A stretch of 64,000 nt of DNA from an uncultured Prevotellaceae bacterium. Its GTDB lineage: Bacteria > Bacteroidota > Bacteroidia > Bacteroidales > Bacteroidaceae. The position numbers and the translations under genes are program-made. This document shows positions 19,399 to 28,470 of this stretch, piece after piece (the stretch's first letter is position 1; each line of letters opens with the position of its first letter). The notes under the pieces were generated by a model. The model did not search any database. It worked only from the letters and a program-made list of their open reading frames with translations, and was not told the origin of the DNA. The DNA is taken from NCBI GenBank assembly GCA_900318685.1, contig ONLL01000006.1, forward strand, positions 1 through 64,000, read 5' to 3'.

Positions 19399-20196
19399 TT
19401 ATTTAGCCACCCGGATGTTCCTGATGTAGTGACTCTTGCCGTCGGCCGCATCACCAGTAATAGTGAAGTAGGCTGCCTGCTTGATGTTGGGCATGTTGGC
19501 AATGCGCTTGCCGTTGACAAAGAACTTCAGGTTACCCTTGTCGTAGCTGGCGGCAAAGTGGTTCCAGCCGTCACGGCTTGTCAGCTCGTAGAGTTCACCC
19601 TGGTCGCCGTGTAACCATTCGTCGTCGGTCTTGGCCAGATTCCACTCAGCATGTCCACGCCACATGTCGTAATCGCCGATGCCACAGTCTTCAGCATCTA
19701 AGAAATGTACATGGTACCAAACATCGTAGCCGAACATGAACTCAAACTCAAGGGTGTACTTTTCGGGCAGACTCAACTTACTGCCGTCGACTAGCGGTAA
19801 GAGCGTGGTCGTGCCACCAAGCATGGTGATATACTTCACTCCCTGAGCCTCGCCAATTTCGGCACTACCTTCCTTGATTTCCCACTTCGAAGGCAGCTCG
19901 CCGGCAGTCTCGCCACCAAGCGTGTCTTCAAAAATAGTGGTCATAGCAGGCTTGAAGTCGCCAGCCTCATAGAGGGCTGTGAGGTTCAGCACCTCAGCCT
20001 TAGCAGGGTCGCCCCACACATCGTGAGCATCACCTTCCAGTTCTTCAGCTTCCTGCTCATCAGCCGTCTGCTCGTCTTCGTTCACTACTTCGGTTTCCTC
20101 TGCGTCAGCAGCCTTGTCGGCTTTCTTGTCGCCTCCGCAAGCCGTCATCAACGAGAGGCTTGCCATGCACATCAGTGCCAGATAAATCCTTTTCAT
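19399..20196 (-). CDS. Lipoprotein with LamG/concanavalin-like domain
   Basis: The protein has 265 residues. A lipoprotein signal ends LMTACGG (Cys20). An acidic low-complexity linker (about 28-55, rich in Glu and Asp) follows. The rest resembles a jelly-roll of the LamG/concanavalin type: KYTLEFEFMFGYDVWYHVHF, then GWNHFAASYDKGNLKFFVNGKRI, a typical strand pair of that fold. The function is unknown; ligand binding at the cell surface is plausible. The signal peptide is almost identical, also at DNA level, to that of the next lipoprotein upstream, with which it is probably co-transcribed (18 bases apart). Confidence 0.8.
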   Translation of the reverse strand: MKRIYLALMCMASLSLMTACGGDKKADKAADAEETEVVNEDEQTADEQEAEELEGDAHDVWGDPAKAEVLNLTALYEAGDFKPAMTTIFEDTLGGETAGELPSKWEIKEGSAEIGEAQGVKYITMLGGTTTLLPLVDGSKLSLPEKYTLEFEFMFGYDVWYHVHFLDAEDCGIGDYDMWRGHAEWNLAKTDDEWLHGDQGELYELTSRDGWNHFAASYDKGNLKFFVNGKRIANMPNIKQAAYFTITGDAADGKSHYIRNIRVAK

Positions 20197-20214
20197 ACTA
20201 TTGATTGTAATTGA

Positions 20215-20823
20215 TTAATCAAGATTGCCAGTAAGTCCCGGAGCAAAGCGCACGATGATGTAGTTGGGCTCCTTCTCGTTCTCATAGGTGACATAGCAGC
20301 GCTGGACGCCACTTTCCGTGCGGAACGACCATGCGGGGAAGCTGTTATCTGTCAGGCAGTCGTCGAGCGTGACCTCAGCATTGGCCTGCTCCTCAGTGAG
20401 CTTACTCATACCGTCGTAACCGCGAATATTCTTGCCCTCCGACGACAGAGACTTTGTCAACGCAAAGATCTTTTCGGACCAAGCCTTGAACTCATCTTGG
20501 CTGATGGAGCTACCGTCCTTCTTCTTATAGGCAGCTGCTGCAGAGTTAGCGCCATTGCCCTCAAACTTATCCCAGCCTTCGATCACCTCAGCAAACTCAA
20601 AGTCAGGTTCAATCTGCTTCAGTTGGATGCCCCACCCTTTCTCCAACGTGGCGGCACACTTCTCTACGCCGGACATCGCCTCAGATGCCTTCTGGGCCGT
20701 TTCCACAGCCTCTTCGGCACTCATTTTCTCACCAGGTACGTCGGCGCTTTTCTTTTCGCCTCCACAAGCCGTCATCAACGAGAGGCTTGCCATGCACAAT
20801 AGTGCTAGATAGATTTTCTTCAT
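20215..20823 (-). CDS. Lipoprotein of unknown function
   Basis: The protein has 202 residues counting from the ATG at 20823 (MKKIYLALLCMA). An open frame continues upstream to 20898, but it crosses the promoter, so I reject that start. The lipobox is LMTACGG with Cys20. The mature part is mostly helical, with an Ala/Glu-rich segment at about 35-60, and ends in a beta-rich part (YVTYENEKEPNYIIVRF). I recognise no family. It is the first gene of a two-lipoprotein unit. Confidence 0.75.
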   Translation of the reverse strand: MKKIYLALLCMASLSLMTACGGEKKSADVPGEKMSAEEAVETAQKASEAMSGVEKCAATLEKGWGIQLKQIEPDFEFAEVIEGWDKFEGNGANSAAAAYKKKDGSSISQDEFKAWSEKIFALTKSLSSEGKNIRGYDGMSKLTEEQANAEVTLDDCLTDNSFPAWSFRTESGVQRCYVTYENEKEPNYIIVRFAPGLTGNLD

Positions 20824-20867
20824 AATAAAAATAGCGTTTAGGATGATATGCTTTCTCTCTTCGCCGA

Positions 20868-20875
20868 CAAAATTA
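20868..20875 (-). promoter_or_regulatory. Probable -7 box of the lipoprotein pair
   Basis: The minus strand reads TAATTTTG, 44 bases before the ATG at 20823. Confidence 0.5.
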
Positions 20876-20939
20876 CGAATAATACACCGAACTACCAAAT
20901 ATTTTCCGGTTTTTCTTCCTTTGTTCCGACTTTTTTATG

Positions 20940-20947
20940 TAACTTTG
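20940..20947 (+). promoter_or_regulatory. -7 box of the aminotransferase gene
   Basis: TAACTTTG, 32 bases before the ATG at 20980. A TTTG at 20920 is closer than the usual spacing. Confidence 0.6.
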
Positions 20948-20979
20948 CCAGCAGAAATGATTTTTAATACAAACGCATC

Positions 20980-22296
20980 ATGAAACAAACCCCTATCAAG
21001 AAGGAAATAGTCGATCAGCTCGTCAGCCAGCTAGGCATACAGGATTTTGCCAAAGCAACCATACGCGAGGTGAAGCAGGTGGCAGCGAAGACCGAGCTAG
21101 AGAGCGGCGTAGAGTATATTAAAATGGAGATGGGCATACCCGGACTACCCGCAGCACAGGTGGGCGTCGACGCCCAGGTAAAAGCCCTGCGTGAAGGCAT
21201 CGCCCACAGCTATCCTGACATCCAGGGTCTGCCCGAACTGAAACGGCAGGCCTCACGTTTTGTAGAGGCGTTTATTGGCGTCGACATTGCCCCAGAAGGC
21301 TGCGTGCCTGTCTGCGGCAGCATGCAAGGCACCTTTGCCTCATTCCTTACCTGCTCTCAGGCCGACAAGCGCCGCGATACTGTGCTCTTCATCGATCCCG
21401 GCTTCCCTGTGCAGAAGATGCAGCTGCAGGTGCAGGGTGTCAACTATGAAACCTTCGACGTCTACGACTACCGAGGTAAGCGCTTGGGTCCCAAGTTGGA
21501 GAGCTATCTTAAGAGCGGACGCATCTGTGCCATCGTATACAGCAATCCAAATAATCCCTCGTGGATATGCCTCACAGAGGACGAACTGCGCACCATTGGA
21601 ATGCTCGCCACAGAATATGATACTATCGTCATGGAGGATCTCGCCTACTTCGCAATGGACTTCCGGCAGGATCTCAGCGTACCCTTCCAGCCACCCTACC
21701 AGCCCACCGTAGCCCGCTACACCGACAACTACATCCTGCTTATCAGCGGCTCAAAGGCCTTCAGCTATGCTGGCGAACGTATCGGCGTGACATGCATCAG
21801 CAACGAACTCTTCCACCGCCACTATCCCGACCTGGCAGCCCGTTATGAGGGTCTGCCCTTCGGACTTGTGTTCTCCACCCGCATGCTCTATGCTCTTTCC
21901 TCTGGCACCAGCCACTCTGCACAGTATGCAATGGCCGAGATGCTCCGTGCTGCCTGCGACGGAGAGTATGACTTCCGCTCAGAGGTGAAGGTTTACGGCG
22001 ACCGTGCACACAAGCTGAAGGAAATCTTCTGCCACCACAACTTTTACATCGTCTACGACCGCGACCTCGAGCAGCCCATCGCAGACGGATTCTACTTCAC
22101 CATCGGCTATCCCGGCATGACCTCCGGGCAACTGGCCCGCGAACTGATGTACTATGGCGTGTCGGCTATCTGCCTCATCACCACAGGAAGTCACCAAGAA
22201 GGCCTACGCGTGTGTACATCTTTTATTAAAGACCATCAGTATGCCCAGCTAGAAGAGCGCATGGCCATCTTTGCCGAGAATAATCCTGTCGCCTAA
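20980..22296 (+). CDS. PLP-dependent class I/II aminotransferase
   Basis: The 438-residue protein is a fold-type I enzyme. The lysine that binds pyridoxal phosphate lies in ISGSKAFSYAGERIG, the Asn-Pro loop is VYSNPNNPSW, and the cofactor-binding Asp is in IVMEDLAYFAMD. Other landmarks are GIPGLP near the N-terminus and a C-terminal substrate Arg in EGLRVCTSF. Substrate specificity cannot be read from these motifs; related Bacteroidota enzymes are annotated only as aminotransferases. The gene has its own promoter and is divergent from the lipoprotein pair. Confidence 0.92.
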   Translation: MKQTPIKKEIVDQLVSQLGIQDFAKATIREVKQVAAKTELESGVEYIKMEMGIPGLPAAQVGVDAQVKALREGIAHSYPDIQGLPELKRQASRFVEAFIGVDIAPEGCVPVCGSMQGTFASFLTCSQADKRRDTVLFIDPGFPVQKMQLQVQGVNYETFDVYDYRGKRLGPKLESYLKSGRICAIVYSNPNNPSWICLTEDELRTIGMLATEYDTIVMEDLAYFAMDFRQDLSVPFQPPYQPTVARYTDNYILLISGSKAFSYAGERIGVTCISNELFHRHYPDLAARYEGLPFGLVFSTRMLYALSSGTSHSAQYAMAEMLRAACDGEYDFRSEVKVYGDRAHKLKEIFCHHNFYIVYDRDLEQPIADGFYFTIGYPGMTSGQLARELMYYGVSAICLITTGSHQEGLRVCTSFIKDHQYAQLEERMAIFAENNPVA

Positions 22297-22303
22297 CTAT
22301 CTT

Positions 22304-22345
22304 GCTTCATCTCTCAACTCCCAAAGCTCAGCCCTTAATTCTCAA
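22304..22345. repeat. Degenerate 7-bp repeat stretch (CTCAACT-like)
   Basis: Short CTCAACTCCCAAAG / TCTCAAATCTC-like units lie between the aminotransferase stop and the next start. They resemble the 7-bp family seen in perfect form at 34745. Confidence 0.4.
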
Positions 22346-22358
22346 ATCTCGAATTAAC

Positions 22359-23123
22359 ATGAAACGCTTCCTTCACCTTGCACTCCTGGCCATCATCCTG
22401 ACAGGATGCAGCACCAAGCCGACATCAAAGGCTTTCAAGTCAGAGACCTTCACCTATGAGGGCGAAACCAAGCATTCCTCGATCCTCATATCTTGCGCCT
22501 TCCCCGTCAGCGGCGATGAGGTGCTGTGCGACTCCATCTACGATTTCATCGTCTCAGCAATGACCGAGAGCCAATGCTATGAAGACCCTGTACCTGACTT
22601 CCGCCACGACGGACAAGGCTTCGTCGACTTCTTCGGCCACGAAATCAATAAGAATGCTGAAGAACAATGGCAGTTGTTTACAAAGGGCGACGAGGATAGG
22701 GCCGATAATATAGAAGAGGAAATCATCTTTGGCATCAGCGAGTCTACGCCCGAATTCATGACTTACGACTTCGAACACAGCTTCAGTGGCATTGCCGACG
22801 GATTCGTTCATCAGTTCAGAACCTCTTTCCTCAGGTCCGACGGCAGCCGCGTTACCAACCAGTTTCTGTTCAGCGATCCCTCATCGTCCGAACTCCTTGA
22901 CCTTGTCAAAAAAGATCTAAAGAATAGGTTGCGTGGCGATGACGCAGAGGAGTATGTCGACAACATCAGCGAACTGCCCAAGCGTCCTTTCTTTCTTACA
23001 ACCGAAGGTCTAGGCTTCAACTATGAACAGTTTGAGGTGTATATGTATGAACTGAGCGGTTTCCTATCCCTGAAGAAAGTGAAGCCCTTCCTCACGGAAG
23101 AGGCCCTGAAGCTCTTCGAGTAG
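22359..23123 (+). CDS. Lipoprotein with DUF3298-like domain
   Basis: I take the ATG at 22359 (MKRFLHLALLAIILTGCS), which gives a proper lipoprotein signal with Cys17; the open frame upstream passes through repeat-like DNA. The protein has 254 residues. The C-terminal half (FFLTTEGLGFNYEQFEVYMYELSGFLSLKKVKPFLTEEA, given here as its sense only in parts: GLGFNYEQFEV and a closing LTEEALKLF) fits the DUF3298 / RsiV-like fold, in which an acidic-aromatic motif precedes the last helix. The function is unknown. Confidence 0.75.
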   Translation: MKRFLHLALLAIILTGCSTKPTSKAFKSETFTYEGETKHSSILISCAFPVSGDEVLCDSIYDFIVSAMTESQCYEDPVPDFRHDGQGFVDFFGHEINKNAEEQWQLFTKGDEDRADNIEEEIIFGISESTPEFMTYDFEHSFSGIADGFVHQFRTSFLRSDGSRVTNQFLFSDPSSSELLDLVKKDLKNRLRGDDAEEYVDNISELPKRPFFLTTEGLGFNYEQFEVYMYELSGFLSLKKVKPFLTEEALKLFE

Positions 23124-23180
23124 CCAGCGATCATCTCACCTGCTGTGCAAAGAAGGGACCAACAACAGACATGCCCTATC

Positions 23181-25139
23181 CTACCTGCCAACGCCGCTGA
23201 CAGCAATGTTAGAGATGGTACGGATAGCAGCAGTAGGAGGCAGCGTGCAGATGATGCGCTTGTCGCGGGTGACCAGCAGCAGATGAGGCTGGACAGCCTG
23301 ACCGCGATGGCCTTGCCAGTTGGACAACAGCAGGCCCCGCCCTTCCAGATATTGCATACCCGACATGAAGCGTAGGGGGCGGCTAGGCAGATCGTCGTTA
23401 TTGAGATGCCAAAGAAGTTTGCCCTCAGGAGAGTACTCTTCTATGCGCGGGTCGTTGTTAGCATCAGCAATTGACACGAGCGTATTACCATTGTCAAGAC
23501 GGATAACAGAGTGCGGACGGCCTGGCGTAGCCACGCTCCAGACAGCACGACCACGCTTGTCGTACTCTGTGACTTTCTCCCCTCCGTAGTGGGCCACCAG
23601 ATAGTGGCCGTTGGGCAGCCATCGGGCATTTCGCATAAAGGCCATGTCGTCAGAAGAGGCTCCTTGGGGCAGTATGCTGACAGCATGCAGGATTCGTCCT
23701 TTAGGCGAAACCTCCAGCAGCCTACCTTTCTCACACTCCCCGACGAAGGTATTTCCATTGGGCAACCGCTGACAGGCAAATACGTGGCAGTCGGAGTGAT
23801 AGCAGAAGAGGGTGTCGCCCTGCGGCGTCAGCTCAAGCACACCTGTTCCCGTAGTGAAGAGGATATTGCCATCAGGCAACAGCTGAAGATCGTTGGAGAG
23901 CGGCGCGTCGTGCTGCCACGCCACCTGTCCGCCTTCTAATCTGAGCAGCTTGCCCTGAGTATAGTCGGTGACATAGACGGTGGAGGGGAAGTGGAAGCGG
24001 AAATGATGCTCCACGATGCCAGTACCGATGATGAACGATGCGAAGGCAGCATAGGTGCTGATCTCGCGAGGCTGAGAAATGTAGGCTTTGTAGCTGTCTT
24101 TGATGCCGATGCTGCTACAATCTACGAGGTTATAACCGCCATCGCTGTTGCGTACTGCCTTACTGATGATGCCCTGATATGCACGGTCTACTACCGCCTG
24201 ATAGTCTGCGGCACTGACATATCCTTTGTTAATGGCCGACTGCAGCAGGTAGATGAACATACCCGTGCCAGAGGTCTCATTCCAGTTGCCTGCCTCGGTG
24301 GGCTTGTCTACGACCTGGCACCAGAGGCCTGTCTTCTGATCCTGACTGGCCTTCAGCCCTTTGCACAAACGCCTTAGAGCATCCAGCAGCTGCTCACGTC
24401 CCGGCTGGTCGGCAGGAAGATAGTCGAACACATCAGCCAGCAACACGGCACCCCATCCCAGGCCTTCGCTCCACACCTCCGGCGAGTGGTTGTCCAGATT
24501 CTTCGCCCATCCAGCCTTGCCCTGCTCTGCCCATCCGTGATAAAACAGACCATCATTGCGCCCGCAGAGGCTGACGAGTCCCTCTATCTGCTTCACCACT
24601 TCGCTGAAGTCCTCCGGATGGCCCATTGTCTTGGCATAGCGTGCCAGGAATATCTGTCCCATGAACACACCGTCGACCCACAACTGACGGATGGAGTGCG
24701 AGTGATAGAATATGCCCAGCTGATTACGCGGATAATTGTCGAATCCCCGACGAATGGTCTCGGCGGCGCGAGCATAACGTTGCTCTCCCGTCAACTCGTA
24801 CATCAGCAGACAGGCATAGCCGGGGATGAAGTTGTCGAGAGCCCTGGGAGTGAAGTTGGGCACGCGTCCCTCTTCATCTACATTCTGATCGACGTAGCGG
24901 CGAATATAGTTCAGATAGGTAGAGTCGTTGGTCATCCGCCACAGTTTCTCCATAGCAAACATCATGTAGCCAGCCTGCCAAGTGAAGTGATTCTGCTGGG
25001 TGCCCCAACGGATGACGTCAGGGTCGGGATGGCTGGTGATGAAACTCTTCGCTACTTCTTCAGAATACTGTTTCGGAGCAGCGGCGGCCGTGGTGAACAT
25101 AAAAGCAATGCATACTGCTGTAATGATTTGTTTGTACAT
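23181..25139 (-). CDS. GH105 unsaturated glycuronyl hydrolase fused to a beta-propeller
   Basis: The protein has 652 residues with a signal peptide (about 1-20, ending TAAAAP). Residues about 25-375 are an (alpha/alpha)6 barrel of GH105 (YteR/RhiN-like): the catalytic Asp is in LWVDGVFM (about 155), with HSPEVWSEGLGWG and GNWNETSGTGMF typical of the active cleft. These enzymes remove unsaturated uronic acid from oligosaccharides made by polysaccharide lyases. Residues about 380-652 form repeated blades (DLQLLPDGNILFTTG, QRLPNGNTFVGE, ARWLPNGHYLVAH, IRLDNGNTLVSIAD), a six- or seven-bladed propeller that could bind glycan. Ordinary GH105 proteins end near residue 380, so this is a fusion. No pectin lyase gene is nearby. 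Confidence 0.88.
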   Translation of the reverse strand: MYKQIITAVCIAFMFTTAAAAPKQYSEEVAKSFITSHPDPDVIRWGTQQNHFTWQAGYMMFAMEKLWRMTNDSTYLNYIRRYVDQNVDEEGRVPNFTPRALDNFIPGYACLLMYELTGEQRYARAAETIRRGFDNYPRNQLGIFYHSHSIRQLWVDGVFMGQIFLARYAKTMGHPEDFSEVVKQIEGLVSLCGRNDGLFYHGWAEQGKAGWAKNLDNHSPEVWSEGLGWGAVLLADVFDYLPADQPGREQLLDALRRLCKGLKASQDQKTGLWCQVVDKPTEAGNWNETSGTGMFIYLLQSAINKGYVSAADYQAVVDRAYQGIISKAVRNSDGGYNLVDCSSIGIKDSYKAYISQPREISTYAAFASFIIGTGIVEHHFRFHFPSTVYVTDYTQGKLLRLEGGQVAWQHDAPLSNDLQLLPDGNILFTTGTGVLELTPQGDTLFCYHSDCHVFACQRLPNGNTFVGECEKGRLLEVSPKGRILHAVSILPQGASSDDMAFMRNARWLPNGHYLVAHYGGEKVTEYDKRGRAVWSVATPGRPHSVIRLDNGNTLVSIADANNDPRIEEYSPEGKLLWHLNNDDLPSRPLRFMSGMQYLEGRGLLLSNWQGHRGQAVQPHLLLVTRDKRIICTLPPTAAIRTISNIAVSGVGR

Positions 25140-25168
25140 AGAAAGACTAGTTTTTTAGTAATGCTCTG

Positions 25169-25200
25169 CAAAGTTACGAATAAGTTGTCAAACCACCAAA
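25169..25200 (-). promoter_or_regulatory. Promoter of the GH105 fusion gene
   Basis: The minus strand has TTTG (25197-25200), a 20-base spacer and TAACTTTG (25169-25176), 30 bases before the ATG. Confidence 0.7.
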
Positions 25201-25401
25201 CGAATAGCCGAAAATAAACAAAATATCATGATGAAGCCCGACGGCCTCCTTGATATACTAAGAGGCTGAGCTTGCTCAACAAGGAAGCCGTCCTTGCTAT
25301 ACAAAAGTGCCGCAGAGCCACATCAAGAAGGCTGCCCTTGCTGACCAAGAACAGCCTGTTAGTTAATGACAAGCATTTCGCTCGCTACAAAAGCATGGTC
25401 T
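25201..25401. other. Intergenic stretch with no clear content
   Basis: I see no ORF with a plausible start, no RNA gene and no convincing terminator. There are imperfect repeats of an AAGGCTG...CCTTGCT type that could be decayed repeat copies. Confidence 0.4.
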
Positions 25402-27465
25402 TTACTTCTCTACGAGTATGCGGGCATCAACGGCGATGACATCATTCTCGTCGGCCAGGAGAGGATTGATGTCCATCTCCTTGATCTCGGTAGCGAAGCG
25501 CAGGAGAGTGGAGAGCCGCACAATAATCTCAGCATACTTGCGCTCGTTGATGCCACGCTGACCACGCGTACCACGAATTATCTTATAGCCACGCAGGGAG
25601 TGAATCATCGAGAATGCCTCCTCGTAGCTCAGAGGAGCCAGACCCGAACTGACGTCCTTGAGTACCTCGACGAAGATACCTCCCAGTCCGCAGAGCACCA
25701 CATGTCCGAAGCGCGGCTCGTACTTCGCGCCGATGAAGAGTTCGGTGCCTCGAATCATCTTCTGCACCATGACGGCTGTGGCATCCGGAATCTGCATCAT
25801 ACGGTCGAACTCGGCGCTGAGCACCTCTTTCGAACGAATGTTGAGCGTCACGCCACCCACATCGCTCTTATGGACAGGTCCCACGACCTTGGCTACCACA
25901 GGGAATCCCACGCGCTCGGCGAAGGCGGACACCTCATCCTTTGCTGCGCTGACAAACTCAGGCACAGTGGCGATGCCGGCAGCCGAGAGCAATTCATGTA
26001 CCGAAGCAGGATCGATATAGCCACTACCGGGGGCGAGACCATCGATGATCCGTCTGATGCGCGGCACATCGACACCATTGATGACCACGTTCTGGTCGGC
26101 AGGCTCTGGGGTCTTCATAATCTGAGTAAGGGCGGTGGCCAGCGTCACCTCGTCGCTGAAATTCACGTGACCCCGGCTGAGGAACTCCTGCACCTCGGGG
26201 CCGGCAGTGTTGACGCTGGGCAGAACGGGGAAGATGGGCTTATGGCATTCGAGTATCTTCTTGTGTAGCACGTCGTAGGTCTCGTAGAGCTGCACCAGTC
26301 CCGGTGTGCCGAAGATGACGGCGATGGCATCAATCTCGTCGAAACGATGCTCACAGTAGTCAATGGCGATGCCTAGGTGTTCGGGCGTACCTGTAGCCAG
26401 GATATCAATGGGATTAGCTGTTGACGAGCCGGGGAAGAGCTGTGCCTTCAGTTCGTCGGCAACGGGGCCGCTGAGCTGTGGCACCTTCATGCCTCCCTTC
26501 GAGAGGGCATCGGTGAGCATCACGCCAGGACCTCCGGCATGGGTGACGATAGCGAAGTTCTTGCCGGTGAAACGGGGCAGCGTGAAGATACAGCCCACGG
26601 TGGTGAGCTCCTCACGGCTGAAGCAGCGCACGATGCCTGCCTTACGGAAGAGGGCCTCGACAGCAGAATCGCTGGAGGCGATGGCACCGGTGTGACTGCT
26701 GGCGGCACGGCTGCCTGCCGACGATGACCCTGCCTTGATGGCAGCGATGCGACAACCCTTGCGGATGAGGCTAGTTGCATGGAACAGCAGCTTGTCAGGA
26801 TCAGCGATGTTCTCAATATAGAGCAACTTCACCAGCGAGTCGCGCTCAGCATCGAAATGCTCATCCATATATTCCAGCACAGCCTCGATGCCTATCTGCT
26901 TGCCGTTGCCCACACTCCACACCGAATTGAAAGGCAGGCCCTTGGTCACAGCACTCTCAAGGATAAACACAGCCGTGGCACCCGATCCACTGATAAAGTC
27001 GACACCCTTCGGGTTCAGCTGTGGTATGGGTTTGGTAAATACGGAGTGATGATGCCGCGTGAGCAGGCCAATGCAGTTGGGGCCTATCAGCGCACAGCCG
27101 AATTTCTCGCATGTGTCGAGGATCTGCTGCTCGAGCACGGCACCCTCGTAGGTCTCCTCGCTGAAGCCTGCCGAAATGATGATGAATGCACGCACGCCCT
27201 TCTCAGCAGCAAGGTATTCCACATACTGCGGGCAGAACTTAGCCGCCACGACGAGAATGGCAAGATCGGTAGGAGGCACCTCTTTGGCATCGTGGAAGGC
27301 CTTGATGCCCTGCACCTCGTCCTCTTTGGGGTTTACCACACGCAGCACGCCTGTGTAGCCTCCGCTGAGAAGATTGCGCACTACGGCGCCACCTGGTTTA
27401 TGTACATTGTTAGAGCCGCCAATAACGACGATGCTCTCCGGTTGCAATAGCTGTCGGTTGATCAT
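25402..27465 (-). CDS. Acetate-CoA ligase (ADP-forming), fused alpha and beta subunits
   Basis: The enzyme converts acyl-CoA, ADP and phosphate to acid, CoA and ATP (or the reverse), as in anaerobic fermenters. Starting at the ATG at 27465 (MINRQLLQPESIVVIGG) gives 687 residues, the normal length; the upstream open frame is antisense to exbB and is rejected. The order is CoA-binding Rossmann domain, succinyl-CoA-ligase-like domains with the phosphohistidine in ASSHTGAIA, and a C-terminal ATP-grasp domain (VGFPVVAKVVGPVHKSDVGG). It is cytoplasmic and single-gene, with its own promoter. The natural acid could be acetate or a branched or aryl acid. Confidence 0.92.
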   Translation of the reverse strand: MINRQLLQPESIVVIGGSNNVHKPGGAVVRNLLSGGYTGVLRVVNPKEDEVQGIKAFHDAKEVPPTDLAILVVAAKFCPQYVEYLAAEKGVRAFIIISAGFSEETYEGAVLEQQILDTCEKFGCALIGPNCIGLLTRHHHSVFTKPIPQLNPKGVDFISGSGATAVFILESAVTKGLPFNSVWSVGNGKQIGIEAVLEYMDEHFDAERDSLVKLLYIENIADPDKLLFHATSLIRKGCRIAAIKAGSSSAGSRAASSHTGAIASSDSAVEALFRKAGIVRCFSREELTTVGCIFTLPRFTGKNFAIVTHAGGPGVMLTDALSKGGMKVPQLSGPVADELKAQLFPGSSTANPIDILATGTPEHLGIAIDYCEHRFDEIDAIAVIFGTPGLVQLYETYDVLHKKILECHKPIFPVLPSVNTAGPEVQEFLSRGHVNFSDEVTLATALTQIMKTPEPADQNVVINGVDVPRIRRIIDGLAPGSGYIDPASVHELLSAAGIATVPEFVSAAKDEVSAFAERVGFPVVAKVVGPVHKSDVGGVTLNIRSKEVLSAEFDRMMQIPDATAVMVQKMIRGTELFIGAKYEPRFGHVVLCGLGGIFVEVLKDVSSGLAPLSYEEAFSMIHSLRGYKIIRGTRGQRGINERKYAEIIVRLSTLLRFATEIKEMDINPLLADENDVIAVDARILVEK

Positions 27466-27485
27466 AGTCTTAAGTTTTAATGGTG

Positions 27486-27517
27486 CAAAGTTACGAAGAA
27501 GTGAGCAAAACGCCAAA
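27486..27517 (-). promoter_or_regulatory. Promoter of the acetate-CoA ligase gene
   Basis: The minus strand has TTTG (27514-27517), a 20-base spacer and TAACTTTG (27486-27493), 20 bases before the ATG. Confidence 0.7.
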
Positions 27518-27543
27518 AAAAAAAACATAAAATCAGACAAATA

Positions 27544-27575
27544 ATTGCATAGTCGGGAAAGATTGTGTAACTTTG
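27544..27575 (+). promoter_or_regulatory. Promoter of the exbB operon
   Basis: ATTG (27544-27547) and TAACTTTG (27568-27575) are 20 bases apart; the ATG follows 26 bases later. It is divergent from the acetate-CoA ligase promoter. Confidence 0.65.
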
Positions 27576-27601
27576 CAACCAAAATTGCAGAGAAGAAGCA
27601 C

Positions 27602-28456
27602 ATGATGACTAGAAAACTGATTGTGGCACTGACAATGATAGTGCTTGGACTTACGATAGATCCTGCCTTGGCCCAGACCGATTCTGCGGCCAACGATATC
27701 CCCACCCTGCTGGAGACCGACTCACTGGCGGCTACCGCCCTTGATGGCGCGTCAGTGGAAGAGCTGATAGGCGACGAGGACATGAACGCCCTACAGACGA
27801 TGGCCATGGGCGAAGGCTCAGGGCTGCACGAACAACTGAAATCGAAATTCGTGGAAGGCTCGGCAGAGTTCATGTCGCTGGTGGCGCTGGCGCTGGTCAT
27901 CGGTCTGGCACTCTGCATCGAGCGCATCATCTATCTGACACTGTCGGAGATTAACTCCAAGAAACTGCTCATCGACATCGAGAAAAAGGTGAATGCGAAC
28001 GACGTGGAAGGTGCGAAGTCGCTATGCCGCGAAACACGCGGTCCCGTGGCCAGCATCTGCTACCAGGGGCTGATGCATGCCAACGAAGACATGGCCACCG
28101 TGGAAAGGAGCATCGTAAGCTACGGAACGGTGCAGTCGGGCAAGCTGGAGAAGGGATGCTCGTGGATCAGACTGATGATAGCCATCGCTCCCTCGCTGGG
28201 TTTCTTGGGCACGGTGATAGGAATGGTAATGGCCTTCGACCGCATTCAAGAGATAGGCGATATCAGCCCCACCATCGTTGCCGAGGGCATGAAGGTGGCG
28301 CTTATCACCACCATCTTCGGTATCATCGTGGCCATCATCCTGCAGATATTCTATAACTTCATCCTCTCGCGCATCGAACGGCTGACGACACAGATGGAGG
28401 AGTCGGCCATCACGCTGCTCGACATCATCATGAAGCACAAACTGAGTCAAGGATAA
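27602..28456 (+). CDS. exbB: MotA/TolQ/ExbB proton channel family protein
   Basis: The ATG at 27602 (MMTRKLIVALTM) gives 284 residues. A signal-like first segment is followed by a periplasmic part, then three membrane helices: about 100-122 (LVALALVIGLALCIERIIYL), and a pair near 200-250 with APSLGFLGTVIGMVMAF and TTIFGIIVAIILQIFYN. The GTVxGM motif is the family mark. ExbB forms a proton-driven motor with ExbD, powering TonB transport or gliding-type systems. No tonB is nearby. It is followed by a small membrane protein and two exbD genes. Confidence 0.93.
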   Translation: MMTRKLIVALTMIVLGLTIDPALAQTDSAANDIPTLLETDSLAATALDGASVEELIGDEDMNALQTMAMGEGSGLHEQLKSKFVEGSAEFMSLVALALVIGLALCIERIIYLTLSEINSKKLLIDIEKKVNANDVEGAKSLCRETRGPVASICYQGLMHANEDMATVERSIVSYGTVQSGKLEKGCSWIRLMIAIAPSLGFLGTVIGMVMAFDRIQEIGDISPTIVAEGMKVALITTIFGIIVAIILQIFYNFILSRIERLTTQMEESAITLLDIIMKHKLSQG

Positions 28457-28470
28457 AAAGGAAGACGACG

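Noticed and set aside
27466-27930. N-terminal extension of the acetate-CoA ligase frame
   Set aside because: It crosses both promoters and is antisense to exbB; the ATG at 27465 gives the normal protein length.
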